NCBI GenBank assembly: GCA_014549065.1
Contig: JACDOX010000133.1
Coordinates: 165,853 to 229,852, forward strand
DNA from: Cardinalis cardinalis
Lineage: Eukaryota > Chordata > Aves > Passeriformes > Cardinalidae
Direction: 5' to 3'
Length of the DNA: 64,000 nt
A program made the translations under genes and the position numbers. A model generated the notes under the pieces. That model was not told where the DNA came from. It saw only the letters and a program-made list of their open reading frames with translations, and did no database searches. Shown here piece by piece: positions 22,353 to 34,199 of this stretch. Numbering within the stretch: the stretch's first letter is position 1; every line of letters begins with the position of its first letter.

Positions 22353-22634
22353 CAATCCATGCTCCAAGGCTGATGGGTGCTCCAAGGGTGGAGATCCTGC
22401 AGTGCAGGATGCTGTAGGAATCCCCTCCAGACCCCAGATAATTCCACCCCAAGACCTTGGCATCAAGCCATGGATAGGGGACATCCCTGAATCCCCAATC
22501 CATGCTCCAAGGCTGATGGGTGCTCCAAGGGTGGAGATCCTGCAGTGCAGGATGCTGTAGGAATCCCCCCCAGATAATTCCACCCCAAGCCCTTGGCATC
22601 AAGCCATGGATGGGGGACATCCCTGACATCTCCA
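22353..22634. repeat. Two-copy tandem duplication of about 143 bp
   Basis: CAATCCATGCTCCAAGGCTG starts at 22353 and again at 22496. Both copies run through GATCCTGCAGTGCAGGATGC and CTTGGCATCAAGCCATGGAT. The second copy lacks about 10 bases (TCCAGACCC region) and differs by a few substitutions. Each copy contains the palindrome GATCCTGCAGTGCAGGATGC. Confidence 0.93.
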
Positions 22635-24007
22635 ATCCCTCCCACCACCCTGGAAGGTGGCAAAAGACATTTCCCAACCCTCTTGGCTTGGANGGCACCT
22701 CCTTTGGACACTGCTCTCCATCCTCCTCCCACACATGTCCAGCATCCATGTGCTGATCCCAGCCCCAGGAACGGAAGCCCAGACACAAGGATGAAAACCT
22801 GGGACAACATTCCCATAGCTGGATGGCTAGAGTGGGGTTCCTGGATCCATCTTTTGGCACAGTGGCCTGATTTCCTTACAAGCCACGAGAGCTCCCAGCA
22901 GTCTGCTCCTTAAATGGGGTCATGACTCCTGGAATACCAGAGGAGAGATGGAAAACCCAACTCCAGGCTCCCTGCTTGGAGCGCTGTGAGTTTTCCTGAG
23001 ATTTTCCTGCCTTAATTCCTTCCTCCCCAGGCTTTNGGGCTCCAGGAATGAAGCAGCAGGACACGGATCAGGCAAGACAAAAGAGAAATGCAGCTCTCCT
23101 TGGATGGGCACTGGTTTCTCCCACTTTTTCCAACTCCATCCCTCCTCCTGCCAACTCCTTGTGCCTCAGACCATCCCTGTTCTGCCTCAGCCTCTCGTCC
23201 AGCCTTTCCTCAGGAGGAAAGNGCAGGATCCAAGTGCGACATACACAAGATGCAAAACCCAACCTTGGATCTTGACATGGAAAATGCCCATTCCAGGGAA
23301 AATGGGAGATTTCAGGTGGAGCCACTGGATTCAGTGTTTCCCAGAGGCAGCCAGAGGGTTTAATTTCTGAGCATTTGTTAATTATCTCATTATTTCCAGG
23401 ACCATGTGCTCCCTATTCTGATAGCAAAGGGACATCTGAGATTGGTTAAACTGTTTGTAATGGGGCTATCTCCAACGTTTTGGAATTTCCTGGCTGGCAC
23501 CTGCCCAAATCAACTCATTTTCTACGTAAAACAAGAGTCCCTCCAAGGAGCTGCTCTAAACAATTCACTCACTCAGCAATTACAAATGCACTGGCTTTAG
23601 AGACTTCATAAATTGTAGGGAAAAAGTCCCAAAACTGAAAACCAACAACAAAACGTGAAACCTCTTTGACCCCTGCAGTTATCTGATGAGTGCAGGCAAC
23701 AAAAATAGTTTGGAGATTGGGGAGATTTCCAATGAAGAGGAATTTTTGGATTTTCCTTCAACTTGTGGCTGACAGAAGCCATGGAAGGAGCCCCAAGGNG
23801 CAGCAGCATCCCTGGATGCTGGTTTAGGAAGCAGCAGTCTGAAATCTCTTATCTGAGTAGAGGGAATTGTTGGGATAATTCACAGGTGTCTACTGAGATA
23901 CCAATGCTCCTTCCAGCCCTGGCAGCAGCTAAAAGCCATGGACAGATGATCCTGGATCAGCCTGTCTCCATCCTTCCCAGAAAACCCCTCCACCATCACA
24001 ACCTACA

Positions 24008-24165
24008 TCACAGCATCCCAGGATGGGCCAGTTTGGAAAGGACCACGCTGGGACATCTGGTCCAACCCCTGTGCTCCAGCTGGGTCAACCCAGAGCACTG
24101 GGCTGTGTCCAGATGGTTCTGGAACATCTCCAGAGAGGGAGGCTCCACCACAAGCTGGGACCGCC
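24008..24165 (-). mobile_element. CR1 LINE fragment, 3' end (reverse), diverged subfamily
   Basis: On the plus strand: CACAGCATCCCAGGATGGGC, TTTGGAAAGGACCACGCTGG, GACATCTGGTCCAACCCCTG, GGGTCAACCCAGAGCACTGG, GTGTCCAGATGGTTCTGGAA, CATCTCCAGAGAGGGAGGCT. The 'ACATCTGGTCCAACC ... TGTCCAGATGGTTCT' wording marks a different CR1 lineage from the common fragments. Confidence 0.9.
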
Positions 24166-27100
24166 ACAAGCTGCAGGTTGTGGCCACCTCTGGATGCCTC
24201 TGGAAGAGACGGACATGGAGATTTCCTGGCATTCTGGGCTTCCCTGAGGTTCATGGGTGGCCCAGAATGTGACCCAACACTGAGCTGTGAGCAAAGCCCA
24301 GGGGTCTGGGCTACAGCTCCTGGCTGGAAGTGCTGGATGTGACTCTTCTCCTCGGGGCTGAGCTGGCAGATCAGCACTGCAGGGGAAGGGAAGGAAACCC
24401 AGGCATTTCCCAGGTCACCTGTTTTCCTCATGCCAGCACTGCCAGTTTCCTACAGAAAACCCAGCNTGCAGATTGAACTGGTGCTAAATGGGATTCCTCT
24501 CCAGTCCTCCCTTCATTCCCACACTCCTCTGCAGCGCTGGAGTTGCCATTCCTGAAAATTTCACACCTAATTATTCATTGTCCCTAACGAGCCCGCACCA
24601 GGCCTCCCCTGCTCTGTCTGGAGCTGGTTTGAATNGGGCAGAGTTGTGCAATCTCTGGCACCAGCCCTGCTCCACCTCTGCTTGAATCCCAAAAAATGAG
24701 CCTGGAGGACTTTCTCTGGTCTGTGCACTGGGTCAGGGCAGAGGGAGAGAGGGATTTGTCCGGGATAATGCTCCAGGCTGAGGCTGGATCAGCACGGTGT
24801 CCTCACTAACAGCAGGGCCCAGAGAACTCCATCCTCCAGGGCTGGGATTCCTCTGGGCTGAACAGGCACAGCACAAACCAAGGAGAGATTTGGTGGGATG
24901 GAAAAGCCCAGCTCTGCTCCCACNTGCTCTGCTGGTGCAGCTTTCCACCCTAAAGGTCCCAACAATTCTGCTGGCATGGAGCAACCAGGGATAATCAACA
25001 GCTCCTGATTCCCAGTGCACTGGTCCCCACTGGGATCCATCCNGTCTGTGGCAGCCACCTGGCAATCCATTCATCCCAACTAAAACCAGCACCTGACTGA
25101 GGTGCTGGAAATCTCTCCCAAACTCCCCTTCAGGACTCAGACCCACCTTCCAGTTTGTTTCCCAGCTCCTCTTTTCCTGAGGAGCAGCACCCTCCTTCCC
25201 AGCTTCAGTGTAATTATTTCTCCACTTCTCCCAGAAGCCCAGAATTCCCCTCCAAGGGTTTGCCCTGCAGGGTACCTCGCAGAGAATTTTTGGAAATGAA
25301 AATTCCCATTCCAAATGCTGGCTGTGCTCTGCAGCTCTGCCTGAAACAGGCAGGCAGTGCCTTGGATCTTCTGGAAAGCCAGATCCCAGCTTGCAGCAAG
25401 CTTCACCTCCACCTCCTCCGGGACTTTGGGACCTCTGTCCTTCCAAAGCCTGTTTAAAATGTCATCATTCCAGCAGAAGCCAGTGGGGGCCTGAGCCAGC
25501 AGTGGTGACGGAGAGCTGAGATCAAAGCTGTGAACTCTGGGCAGTTTGGAGGGCTGAGGGAAGCCAGAGCAGGAGGTGACATCAGCCGGGACAGCACAGG
25601 ATTCTCCCGGAGCTGCCGGAGGGATCCGGGAAGCCGAGATGCTCCAGGGCTGAGTCACCACGGCTGCAGGCTCTCCTGGGAGCGAGGAGCAAGATTCCCT
25701 CACAAGAAGGAGCTTTTTTCCACTGTAAATCTTCGGAGCACAGCGAGGAGGCTGAAAGGTCACTGGGGCTTGGCGCTGCTTTGGCAACTGGGAGCCAAAT
25801 GGCTTTGGTGGGAATGAGGATGATGCTGCCTCCTCCCGAGGGGCTCTCCCCTCACAGGCTTCACCCACAGCCTGTCTGGGTCACTGTGGAGCAGCTTTCC
25901 TCATCCCCTGGCTGCTCCAAGGTCAAACAGGCTTTGGCAGGGCTGGGAATGCTGCTCCCGCCGAAGGAAAGGGGAGTTTTGTCTTTGGCTTTCACAAGGA
26001 AGGAAGGATTTTGAACTCAGACCCTAATTTGTATTTTGAGAGGGATCTCTGGTGAGGAGTGAAGTAGATCTGCAGGTATTCCAAGGGATCCAGAGCTTTT
26101 GAATTAAGTGGATCCAGAGCTTTTGAATTTTCAGGGAACTCAAATCCCACCAGCGCTTTGCCCCCGCTCAGATCTGTGGGGTCCCTGATATGAGTCAGCT
26201 CCTTCCACACAAAATTATTCACTGAATTCTCTCTCCGTGGATTTGGGAGAGGATCAGCAACATTAAAGGGCACACAGATAGGAGACCCTTCCTCCGGAAA
26301 GGTGGGGAAGATTTGCAGTGCTCCATCTGGATGGAGCTGACCCTGCTCTGGCATCCAGGGGGAAAGAAATTCCACCCTCAGGAGTGCAAGGTGGGAGAGC
26401 AAACCCACAAAAGCCAGCCAAGACTGACCTCTGGAGAAAGGCTGGAGCAACCACAGCCGGAGGAAAAGCCAGGGAGCAGCCGAGGAAAGGTGGGAAGAAA
26501 AGCAAGGCGAGGACGATGACAACAAAGCCCCCTCTGTGCAGCCATCCCTCAACACTTCCACAGCATCAATTACACACAGCAGCCCCCTGACGACACCAAG
26601 GGTGATAATGACTTTCCAAGGTCCCTCCAGCTCAGATTCTTGTCCCTGGAAGTGGCCAAAGGCAGGTTTTAAGGAAGGGTTTAAGAATACCATAAACACA
26701 CTGTGATTTTTTTTTTTCTCCCCCAGCCTGAAAAAGTCAGCAGCTGAGGGATTTCCTGAGCTGAAGGAGGAGTTATCTTTGCATTAAACAGGACTCGGGG
26801 GATTTTCCTCCTATAAACGTCTCCATTGTCCCTCAGTCCATAAGGGAAGAAGAGAAAGAAACATTACAACTGTTACTGATGATGAGGTGTCAGCTGAAAA
26901 TGCAGGGCAAGAAATCAAATTTCTTCACCTGCACCTGAAGTCGGTTCGGAGAAAGTCCCAATTCTCCCTCTGACAACAAAGTCTGGGTTCATTAACGAAA
27001 ATTGGGCTGTAAAATCTTTCCCCTGACTTAATGGGACGGCTCCAAGGCCCTTGGAAGGATTATTTCAACCCCACAGGCTCAATCAGTTGGTTCATTAAGC

Positions 27101-28515
27101 AGCAAAGTTTGGGAAAACCCACCAGGGATTCCTTCCTTCAAGGTTATTATTGCTGCTACAAAATGTCCTTCTTGATTTTTCAAGCAGCTGTGAGCGAGTT
27201 TTGGCTTTTAAAGCAAATGAGTGGGGACCCATCAGCACCCAAACACATCTGGGTGCAAGTGTTAAAGGGTCTTTTGGGGTGAACCCCAGCACCGGGGAAC
27301 AAATGGAATTTAAATGGTATGTAATGGTGGTTAAATGCTATTTAAATGGTATTTAAATGGTATTTTAAGGCATTTGCATGCCTCTCCTCCTCACACATCT
27401 GGAAGGGGCTCCAGCTGCACGTTTTACCCCTCCACAATCCCATTTTTTAAAGGAATTTTTTGCGTTGCTCCCACTGCCACAACCTGGGCAAACACAGAGG
27501 CTCTGCCCTCCGCACATCGCTCCTGGATGGCATCCCAGGAATGCTCTGGAGCTTTCTGCTCCCTGCAGNAACCCTGAGTGTGCTCAGCAGGACAAGCCTG
27601 GGCAGAAGGCTGGGCCCAGGGAACCTGCCTCAGCCCAATTCCTGCGCCAGGAATCCCTGCCTGGCACCTCCACATCCCACAGTGACACCACCGGGCACAA
27701 AACACATTTTCTGCTGAAAAATGAGACCTGACTGTGTTTCCACCCAAATCCTTTAAAACCCAGGGCTGCAGCACTGAGACCCTTGAGGACAACATGGAAG
27801 AAGTGGAAGAGAATGCGCCCAAAAGGGAGGAGGGAAGGGGATTTTGGAAAAAAGGAGGAGAGCAGGACTAAATCAACACAGCAGCAGGGCAGGTGAAGAG
27901 AAGGGAAAGCAGCTCTTCCTCACACAAACCTTCNAAATTCCTCATTCCCATGGCAAATACCAATTCATCTCCAGGCTTTGGCTTTGTGGTCCTGGCCATG
28001 GACACAGCACTGGCCCGCCTAATTGCTAATTGCCATTTAAATCATTAGTAGAGCANAAAGGAGTGGCAGGAATTCCTGCCCCCTTGGGCTGCAGCACAGC
28101 CCCGAGGCCCTGCTCCCTGTTAATGAGGAATTTCAGCACCTCCTCGGGATCCTGAGGGGTCCCTAATGAGGGGGAGGGTGTTTGTGGGAATTGAACCTGT
28201 CCCTGATTAGTTCATGGCACAAGTGCTCCCTGCTGAGCCCGAGATTTGTGAGCTGCACTTGATCCTGGAGAGCTGCAAACCTGGGCTGGCCACACTCAGC
28301 TCATCCCACTGGGGAGGCACCAAAACCCTGGGATGGAGATGCAGACAACACTCCAGGTCTTCATTCTCTCCCCAGATCCCAAAATCTGGGTGATCTACAA
28401 ACTGGTTTGGCTCCAGTTCTGCCCCATGACTCTCCCTGACGTCCCTCGGTGTCACTTGAGGTGGGAGCAAACTCAATCCAGCCTGAGCTCACACCACCAA
28501 CAACCTGCACCAAAC
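24166..28515. other. Unique sequence, no gene; possible conserved island at 26800-27110
   Basis: Mostly plain unique DNA with weak local duplications: GGATCCAGAGCTTTTGAATT occurs at 26086 and 26110. There is also an ATTTAAATGGT repeat at 27307-27366. The 26800-27110 stretch is AT-richer and repeat-free, with a double E-box (CTTCACCTGCACCTGAAG at about 26925) and homeodomain-like TTAATGGG and CATTAACG words. It is an inferred candidate non-coding element only. Confidence 0.4.
27307..27366. repeat. Short ATTTAAATGGT tandem repeat
   Basis: Four or five copies of an 11-12 bp unit (TTTAAATGGTA and TAAATGCTA variants). Confidence 0.8.
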
Positions 28516-29030
28516 CCATTCCCAATCCCAAAGCCATTCCCAATCCCACATCCATTCCCAGTCCCAAATCCATTGCCAATCCCACATCCATTCCCAGTCC
28601 CACATCCATTCCCAGTCCCAAATCCATTCCCAGTCCCAAATCCATTGCCAATCCCACATCCATTCCCAGTCCCACACCCATTCCCAGTCCCACATCTATT
28701 CCCAGTCCCAAACCCATTCCCAATCCCAAAGCCATTCCCAATCCCACATCCATTCCCCATCCCAAACCCATTCCAAATCTCACATCCATTCCCAGTCCCA
28801 AATCCATTCCCAATCTCACATCCATTCCCAATCCCACATCCATTCCCCATCCCAAAGCCATTCCCCATCCCACATCTATTCTCAATCCCACATCCATTCC
28901 TGATCCCACACCCATTCCCAAACCCAAATCCATTGCCAATCCTACATCCATTCCCAGTCCCACACCCATTCCCAATCCCACATCCATTCCAATCCCACAC
29001 CCATTCCCAGTCCCATTCCCAGTCCCACAT
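28516..29030. repeat. 18-bp minisatellite, about 28 copies
   Basis: The unit is CCATTCCCAATCCCACAT with alternatives AGTCCCAAAT, AAATCTCACAT and CCATCCCAAAG. CCATT landmarks at 28516, 28534 and 28552 set the 18-bp period. Because 18 is divisible by three and the unit lacks stops, long frames stay open on both strands: Pro/Phe-rich and Ser/Pro-rich on plus; Gly/Met-rich, Gly/Cys/Asn-rich and Trp/Asp/Glu-rich on minus. None should be taken as a protein without transcript evidence. Confidence 0.96.
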
Positions 29031-30605
29031 CCCCACGTCTGGCTGTCTCAGAGGAGGAGTTGGGTTTCACTGCTAATGGGAGAACAATTGTGGTGGGACT
29101 CCAGAAACGCCTCATATTAAACACAAAAAGCACCAGAAAATTACAGCTTGGACTGAATCACATCTCAGACTTTTGGGACTGGAAATTCCCATTGGGAATG
29201 CAGGACCGAGACAAGAGCTACTATTTGTTGACAACNTCTTGAAATCATCCTCTCAAAAATGTTGAGTGAATGGAAATCATTGCCCTCCACATTTTCAGCT
29301 CGTTAAAAAAATGTTACAAATTCATCTTGGATTGCTACAAATGGCTTGCTTTGCTTTCAACCACTGGATTCTCCCACATGCATTTCTGAGCGGGATTTGG
29401 GAGAATTTCCAAGGAAGAAGCAGTTCTAACCATCGTAAGAATTCTTCCCTCCCAAACCCCCAAAAAATTAACCTCTAAAAAATGAGATCTAAATAAAAAA
29501 AAAAAGGCACAAACCCAGCGTGGTGTGGTGAGCTCCCTGCACATCCGTGGCTCCGTGGCTCCTGCACGGGATGAAAAGAACATTTCACACAAACCCCGTT
29601 GGAGCAGTTCGGCTTTGCCACGGACTGTGATCCCTGAAAACCCCGACTGAGGCACAGCCCCGCTCCCAACGCCCTCCTCTCTGTTCCCCTCAGCAGGGAG
29701 AGTTGTTTGTTTGGTTTTGTAAGTCCCAGCTTAATGCAAAGCAGGAGCCAGCAAGGAGCAGGGCTTGCCAGAGGCAGAGCATCCCTTTCCTGCCTTTTCC
29801 CGTGGTTCCTGCCGCACTTTTGGATCCTGCCGATGTTTGGGTTGGGTTTAAATCATTCCTGACGGGCCCAACTGGTGGCTGTGACGCCAGCCCATGGAGG
29901 GAATTGTGGAATACGGTCTCAGGCTCAGGCTTAGCTTGGTTGGGATGGCATTCCCCCACAAATGGTGCCTCATTCCCTGTGGATTTTCCCTCCTCTGTTC
30001 CCAAAGGACACATTTTTCAGGGGGCTACGGTGCCAGCAACCCCCAAAGTCCTCATGGTACAGAAATAACCAACNCTAACCCAGCCCCCCTTTTCCCTCTT
30101 TTCCCATGAAACCCATCCTGGTCCTCAGGAGGCTCCAAGGCTGCTCCCAGCAGGAATTCCCAGCACATCCCTCATCCCTGCCCAGCACCGTGCCTCTGCC
30201 AGGGGGGTTGTGCAACAGCTCCAGGACATCAAGTGGAAAAATCACTTCCAAGTGGGAGGTAATGAGATGCAATCCTGTCTGTACAGGACAATAAATCACC
30301 TCTTTGGGCTTTTCCAGCCTTAAAAAATGTGGAGCAGAGGGCAGGGATGTGGCTGGCAAGAGAAGGACTGAGGGAAAGACCAGAAGGAAAAGATCACAGC
30401 TGAGGAAAGATGCAACAGCAAACTCCAGAGGGAAGGAATAAATCTGTTCCACATCCCTGTGCATCACCACCACAGTCTAAGCAAGGAGTCAGCTCCATGG
30501 CAGTGTCACATTCCTGAAAAGTCTCAGTGAATGCATGTTTGGGACAAAAACAAAGGAAATCCAAGGAAAATGGGCTCATTTTCCCATTGTCCAGGGCCAG
30601 CAGAG
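29031..30605. other. Unique sequence, no gene supported
   Basis: No repeat family is recognised. There is a short A-run at about 29500. Open frames are short and unremarkable. Confidence 0.55.
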
Positions 30606-30643
30606 CTCCCAGCCCTCCTCAGCACCTCAGGGGCTTTTTAGCT

Positions 30644-30833
30644 ATGATTTATGGAATCATGGTTTGGGTTGGAAGGGCCTTAAAGATCATCCACTTCCAA
30701 NCCTGACACCTTCCACCATCCCAGGTGGCTCCAAGCCCTGTCCAGCCTGGCCTTGGGCACTTCCAGGGATCCAGGGGCAGCCACNCCTGTGCCAGGGCCT
30801 CAGCACCCTCACAGGGAAGAATTCTGCCCATTT
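30644..30833 (-). mobile_element. CR1 LINE fragment, 3' end (reverse), in duplication copy 1
   Basis: On the plus strand: ATGGAATCATGGTTTGGGTT, GGAAGGGCCTTAAAGATCAT, CACCTTCCACCATCCCAGGT, CAAGCCCTGTCCAGCCTGGC, CAGGGATCCAGGGGCAGCCA, ACCCTCACAGGGAAGAATTC. An internal stretch normally containing CCATGGGCAGGGA is missing, giving a diagnostic deletion shared with its duplicate at 32401. Confidence 0.93.
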
Positions 30834-31359
30834 TACTCCTTAGCTGGAGATAATCTGGAGTTTTTCACAGCCCAAATGAGACAATCCAACAGCGCAGAAG
30901 AGGAGAAAAAACCAAAATACATTTGGGTGGANATTCAGGGGGGTTTCAAGGAGAGAGAACTGAGTGAGTCCAGGGGAATCCAGTGCTGGTTCCAGGGGNC
31001 TGCCATGGGACAGGGACATTGGGAAACACCAATGGAGGCTGTGGATCAAGGGACAGCTCCTGGTCATCCCTAGGAAGGATCCCACCTTCCTGGAACAAGG
31101 GGACCTCAAGCTCAATGAACTCCACAACAAAACCTTCAAGTAGGAGAGAGGCCTGGGACACATTTTAGGTACCACAGAACCAGAGGAATCCCAGCAGGAG
31201 TTGCCAGGACCTGAATTGGTCCAGAGGGATAAGAAGTTGACCTGGGATTTGGAATCCCACCTCCCTTAACTTGCTAAGCAAGAGATTTATTTATTTTTTT
31301 TTCTTTCTTGGGGACATCTCTGTCCTTAAAGTGGCAGCCTGAAAAAAGCAGCAGGAAGG

Positions 31360-31451
31360 CAATAAACACATAAATAAATAAATAATTAAATAAATAAATA
31401 AATAAAACATAAATATTTATGATTTTTTGACGGCAATAAATAAATAAATAC
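31360..31451. repeat. (ATAA)n microsatellite, copy 1
   Basis: AATAAATA runs interrupted by ATTAA and CATAAATATTTATGATTTTT. It is shorter and more interrupted than its counterpart at 33117. Confidence 0.92.
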
Positions 31452-32400
31452 ATATTTCGGAATTATCTCTAAATAAGAGAGTGAAGTGCCTGGATTAAGT
31501 ATCCAGGGCCTGGATACTCGAGGAGTGAAGGATTTAGAACAAGTAGCACTCGACACACTTGATCTTTTTATCCCCCCTCATTTCCACTCCTTTCTAATGG
31601 CTNCAAAGCAACTGGCCCGCGATGTTTCCCATCCTTCATCTAAACTAGGAAGAGCAAAAGCATAAACATTCCAGAAACATCCACAGAGACGTTTCACTAA
31701 TTGGCAAATGAGGCAAATCCCCCTCCCGTCCACTCTCCCCATGTGTTCCTGAGCACATCCAGCCCCACCACAACTCCGTGAACTGTGCTCCTCCCGGGAT
31801 CACTGGCAATCACAATCCTGCCCCCAGACAAAACAACAACAACCTAAATTTGAGGGAATTAATAACAACGTCTACCACTAATGAGCTCTTCCGTAACATC
31901 TCCAAAGCTTTATGCAAANTAACAATTCCCGCAAGTGACGCGAATTTCGGATGATCCAAAGGGATCCTGGGCAATCCTGGAGCAGAAGGAAGGAATTTGC
32001 ACAGCACTGTCACCCCCATTTTCCCTCAGCAGGGAGGAGATTCCAAGCTCTCCATCAAAGGGAATTACCCAAAAGGACAGGCCAGTGCCAGCCCTTCATG
32101 CCAGCAGGGAATTCTCCTCACTTCCAAAAGAGGGGTTTAATTAACAGCTCAAGTTGGACCCATGAATGATCCCAGATTATGGTGACAGTCCCCATCCCAG
32201 CACAGATGCAGGCAGTGTCTACAGCCAAAGTGGGAACAAGGAATGGGAAAAGCACCTTGGACCACTTTTCTGTCACCCCAGAGGTTGGAAAACCAGGATT
32301 AGGAAAGGTTTCCAACAGGAACACACCCCAATGTTTACAGGGAGATGGGAATGGTGCAGGANCTCCCAGCCCTCCTCAGCACCTCAGGGGCTTTTTAGCT

Positions 32401-32590
32401 ATGATTTATGGAATCATGGTTTGGGTTGGAAGGGCCTTAAAGATCATCCACTTCCAATCCTGACACCTTCCACCATCCCAGGTGGCTCCAAGCCCTGTCC
32501 AGCCTGGCCTTGGGCACTTCCAGGGATCCAGGGGCAGCCACNCCTGTGCCAGGGCCTCAGCACCCTCACAGGGAAGAATTCTGCCCATTT
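32401..32590 (-). mobile_element. CR1 LINE fragment, 3' end (reverse), in duplication copy 2
   Basis: Same element as 30644-30833, including the same internal deletion and the same ambiguous base within CCACNCCTGTGCC. It was duplicated with the host segment rather than inserted independently. Confidence 0.93.
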
Positions 32591-33116
32591 TACTCCTTAG
32601 CTGGAGATAATCTGGAGTTTTTCACAGCCCAAATGAGACAATCCAACAGCGCAGAAGAGGAGAAAAAACCAAAATACATTTGGGTGGAAATTCAGGGGGG
32701 TTTCAAGGAGAGAGAACTGAGTGAGTCCAGGGGAATCCAGTGCTGGTTCCAGGGGACTGCCATGGGACAGGGACATTGGGAAACACCAATGGAGGCTGTG
32801 GATCAAGGGACAGCTCCTGGTCATCCCTAGGAAGGATCCCACCTTCCTGGAACAAGGGGACCTCAAGCTCAATGAACTCCACAACAAAACCTTCAAGTAG
32901 GAGAGAGGCCTGGGACACATTTTAGGTACCACAGAACCAGAGGAATCCCAGCAGGAGTTGCCAGGACCTGAATTGGTCCAGAGGGATAAGAAGTTGACCT
33001 GGGATTTGGAATCCCACCTCCCTTAACTTGCTAAGCAAGAGATTTATTTATTTTTTTTTCTTTCTTGGGGACATCTCTGTCCTTAAAGTGGCAGCCTGAA
33101 AAAAGCAGCAGGAAGG

Positions 33117-33127
33117 CAATAAACACA

Positions 33128-33171
<44 letters not shown>
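33117..33171. repeat. (ATAA)n microsatellite, copy 2
   Basis: About twelve nearly perfect AATA repeats. The main length difference between the two duplication copies lies here. Confidence 0.95.
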
Positions 33172-34128
33172 GCATAAATATTTATGATTTTTTGAAGGCA
33201 ATAAAATAAATAAATACATATTTGAGAATTATCTCTAAATAAGAGAGTGAAGTGCCTGGATTAAGTATCCAGGGCCTGGATACTCGAGGAGTGAAGGATT
33301 TAGAACAAGTAGCACTCGACACACTTGATCTTTTTATCCCCCCTCATTTCCACTCCTTTCTAATGGCTCCAAAGCAACTGGCCCGCGATGTTTCCCATCC
33401 TTCATCTAAACTAGGAAGAGCAAAAGCATAAACATTCCAGAAACATCCACAGAGACGTTTCACTAATTGGCAAATGAGGCAAATCCCCCTCCCGTCCACT
33501 CTCCCCATGTGTTCCTGAGCACATCCAGCCCCACCACAACTCCGTGAACTGTGCTCCTCCCGGGTTCACTGGCAATCACAATCCTGCCCCCAGACAAAAC
33601 AACAACAACCTAAATTTGAGGGAATTAATAACAACGTCTGCCACTAATGAGCTCTTCCGTAACATCTCCAAAGCTTTATGCAAAATAACAATTCCCGCAA
33701 GTGACGCGAATTTCGGATGATCCAAAGGGATCCTGGGCAATCCTGGAGCAGAAGGAAGGAATTTGCACAGCACTGTCACCCCCATTTTCCCTCAGCAGGG
33801 AGGAGATTCCAAGCTCTCCATCAAAGGGAATTACCCAAAAGGACAGGCCAGTGCCAGCCCTTCATGCCAGCAGGGAATTCTCCTCGTTTCCAAAAGAGGG
33901 GTTTAATTAACAGCTCAAGTTGGACCCATGAATGATCCCAGATTATGGTGACAGTCCCCATCCCAGCACAGATGCAGACAGTGTCTACAGCCAAAGTGGA
34001 ACAAGGAATGGGAAAAGCACCTTGGACCACTTTTCTGTCACCCCAGAGGTTGGAAAACCAGGATTAGGAAAGGTTTCCAACAGGAACACACCCCAATGTT
34101 TACAGGGAGATGGGAATGGTGCAGGANC

Positions 34129-34199
34129 CTCAGGAAGGTNTCCCTGCTCACCAAAGGGACCTCNGGAGGTCCCTTCCAACCCAGNCCATTCCAGGATTC
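34129..34199 (+). mobile_element. CR1 LINE 3' terminus, short
   Basis: CAGGAAGGTNTCCCTGCTCA, then GGAGGTCCCTTCCAACCCAG and CCATTCCAGGATTCC, is the last 70 bp of CR1. It begins right at the outer 3' edge of the 1.76-kb duplication. Confidence 0.85.

Larger units (their letters stand above)
21401..24007. other. Unique sequence with one 143-bp duplication, no gene
   Basis: A short local repeat (CAGCCTCAGCC, three times) lies at 21478-21515, and an exact octamer ATGCAAAT at 22085-22092. The duplication at 22353 is listed separately. No exon is supported. Confidence 0.55.
30606..32362. repeat. Tandem segmental duplication, copy 1 (about 1757 bp)
   Basis: Every base from the CTCCCAGCCCTCCTCAGCAC start at 30606 is matched at +1757 in copy 2 until the AT microsatellite, and then at about +1765. 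The unit contains a minus-strand CR1, an (ATAA)n microsatellite, and a repeat-free AT-rich stretch. I counted roughly ten substitutions and a few indels between copies, plus several n's in copy 1 (30702, 30932, 30999, 31604, 31919) that are definite bases in copy 2. It is either a very recent tandem duplication or two haplotypes joined in assembly. Confidence 0.95.
32363..34127. repeat. Tandem segmental duplication, copy 2 (about 1765 bp)
   Basis: Second copy of the unit starting at 30606. It is longer by about 8 bp because of a longer, purer (ATAA)n tract. The junction with copy 1 reads GCAGGAN then CTCCCAGCC. The outer 3' end reads GCAGGAN then CCTCAGG, and the outer 5' side reads CCAGCAGAG then CTCCC. 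All share a CAG-containing microhomology. The ambiguous bases sitting exactly at the end of both copies suggest the assembler had difficulty there. Confidence 0.95.

Noticed and set aside
28333..29120. Very long Pro-rich and Gly-rich open frames as candidate proteins
   Set aside because: They are translations of the 18-bp minisatellite, open in several frames at once, so openness carries no coding signal.
30644..34199. Duplication caused by recombination between directly repeated CR1s
   Set aside because: The CR1 near the left edge is on the minus strand and the one at the right edge is on the plus strand, so they are not direct repeats. Microhomology at the edges is a better fit.
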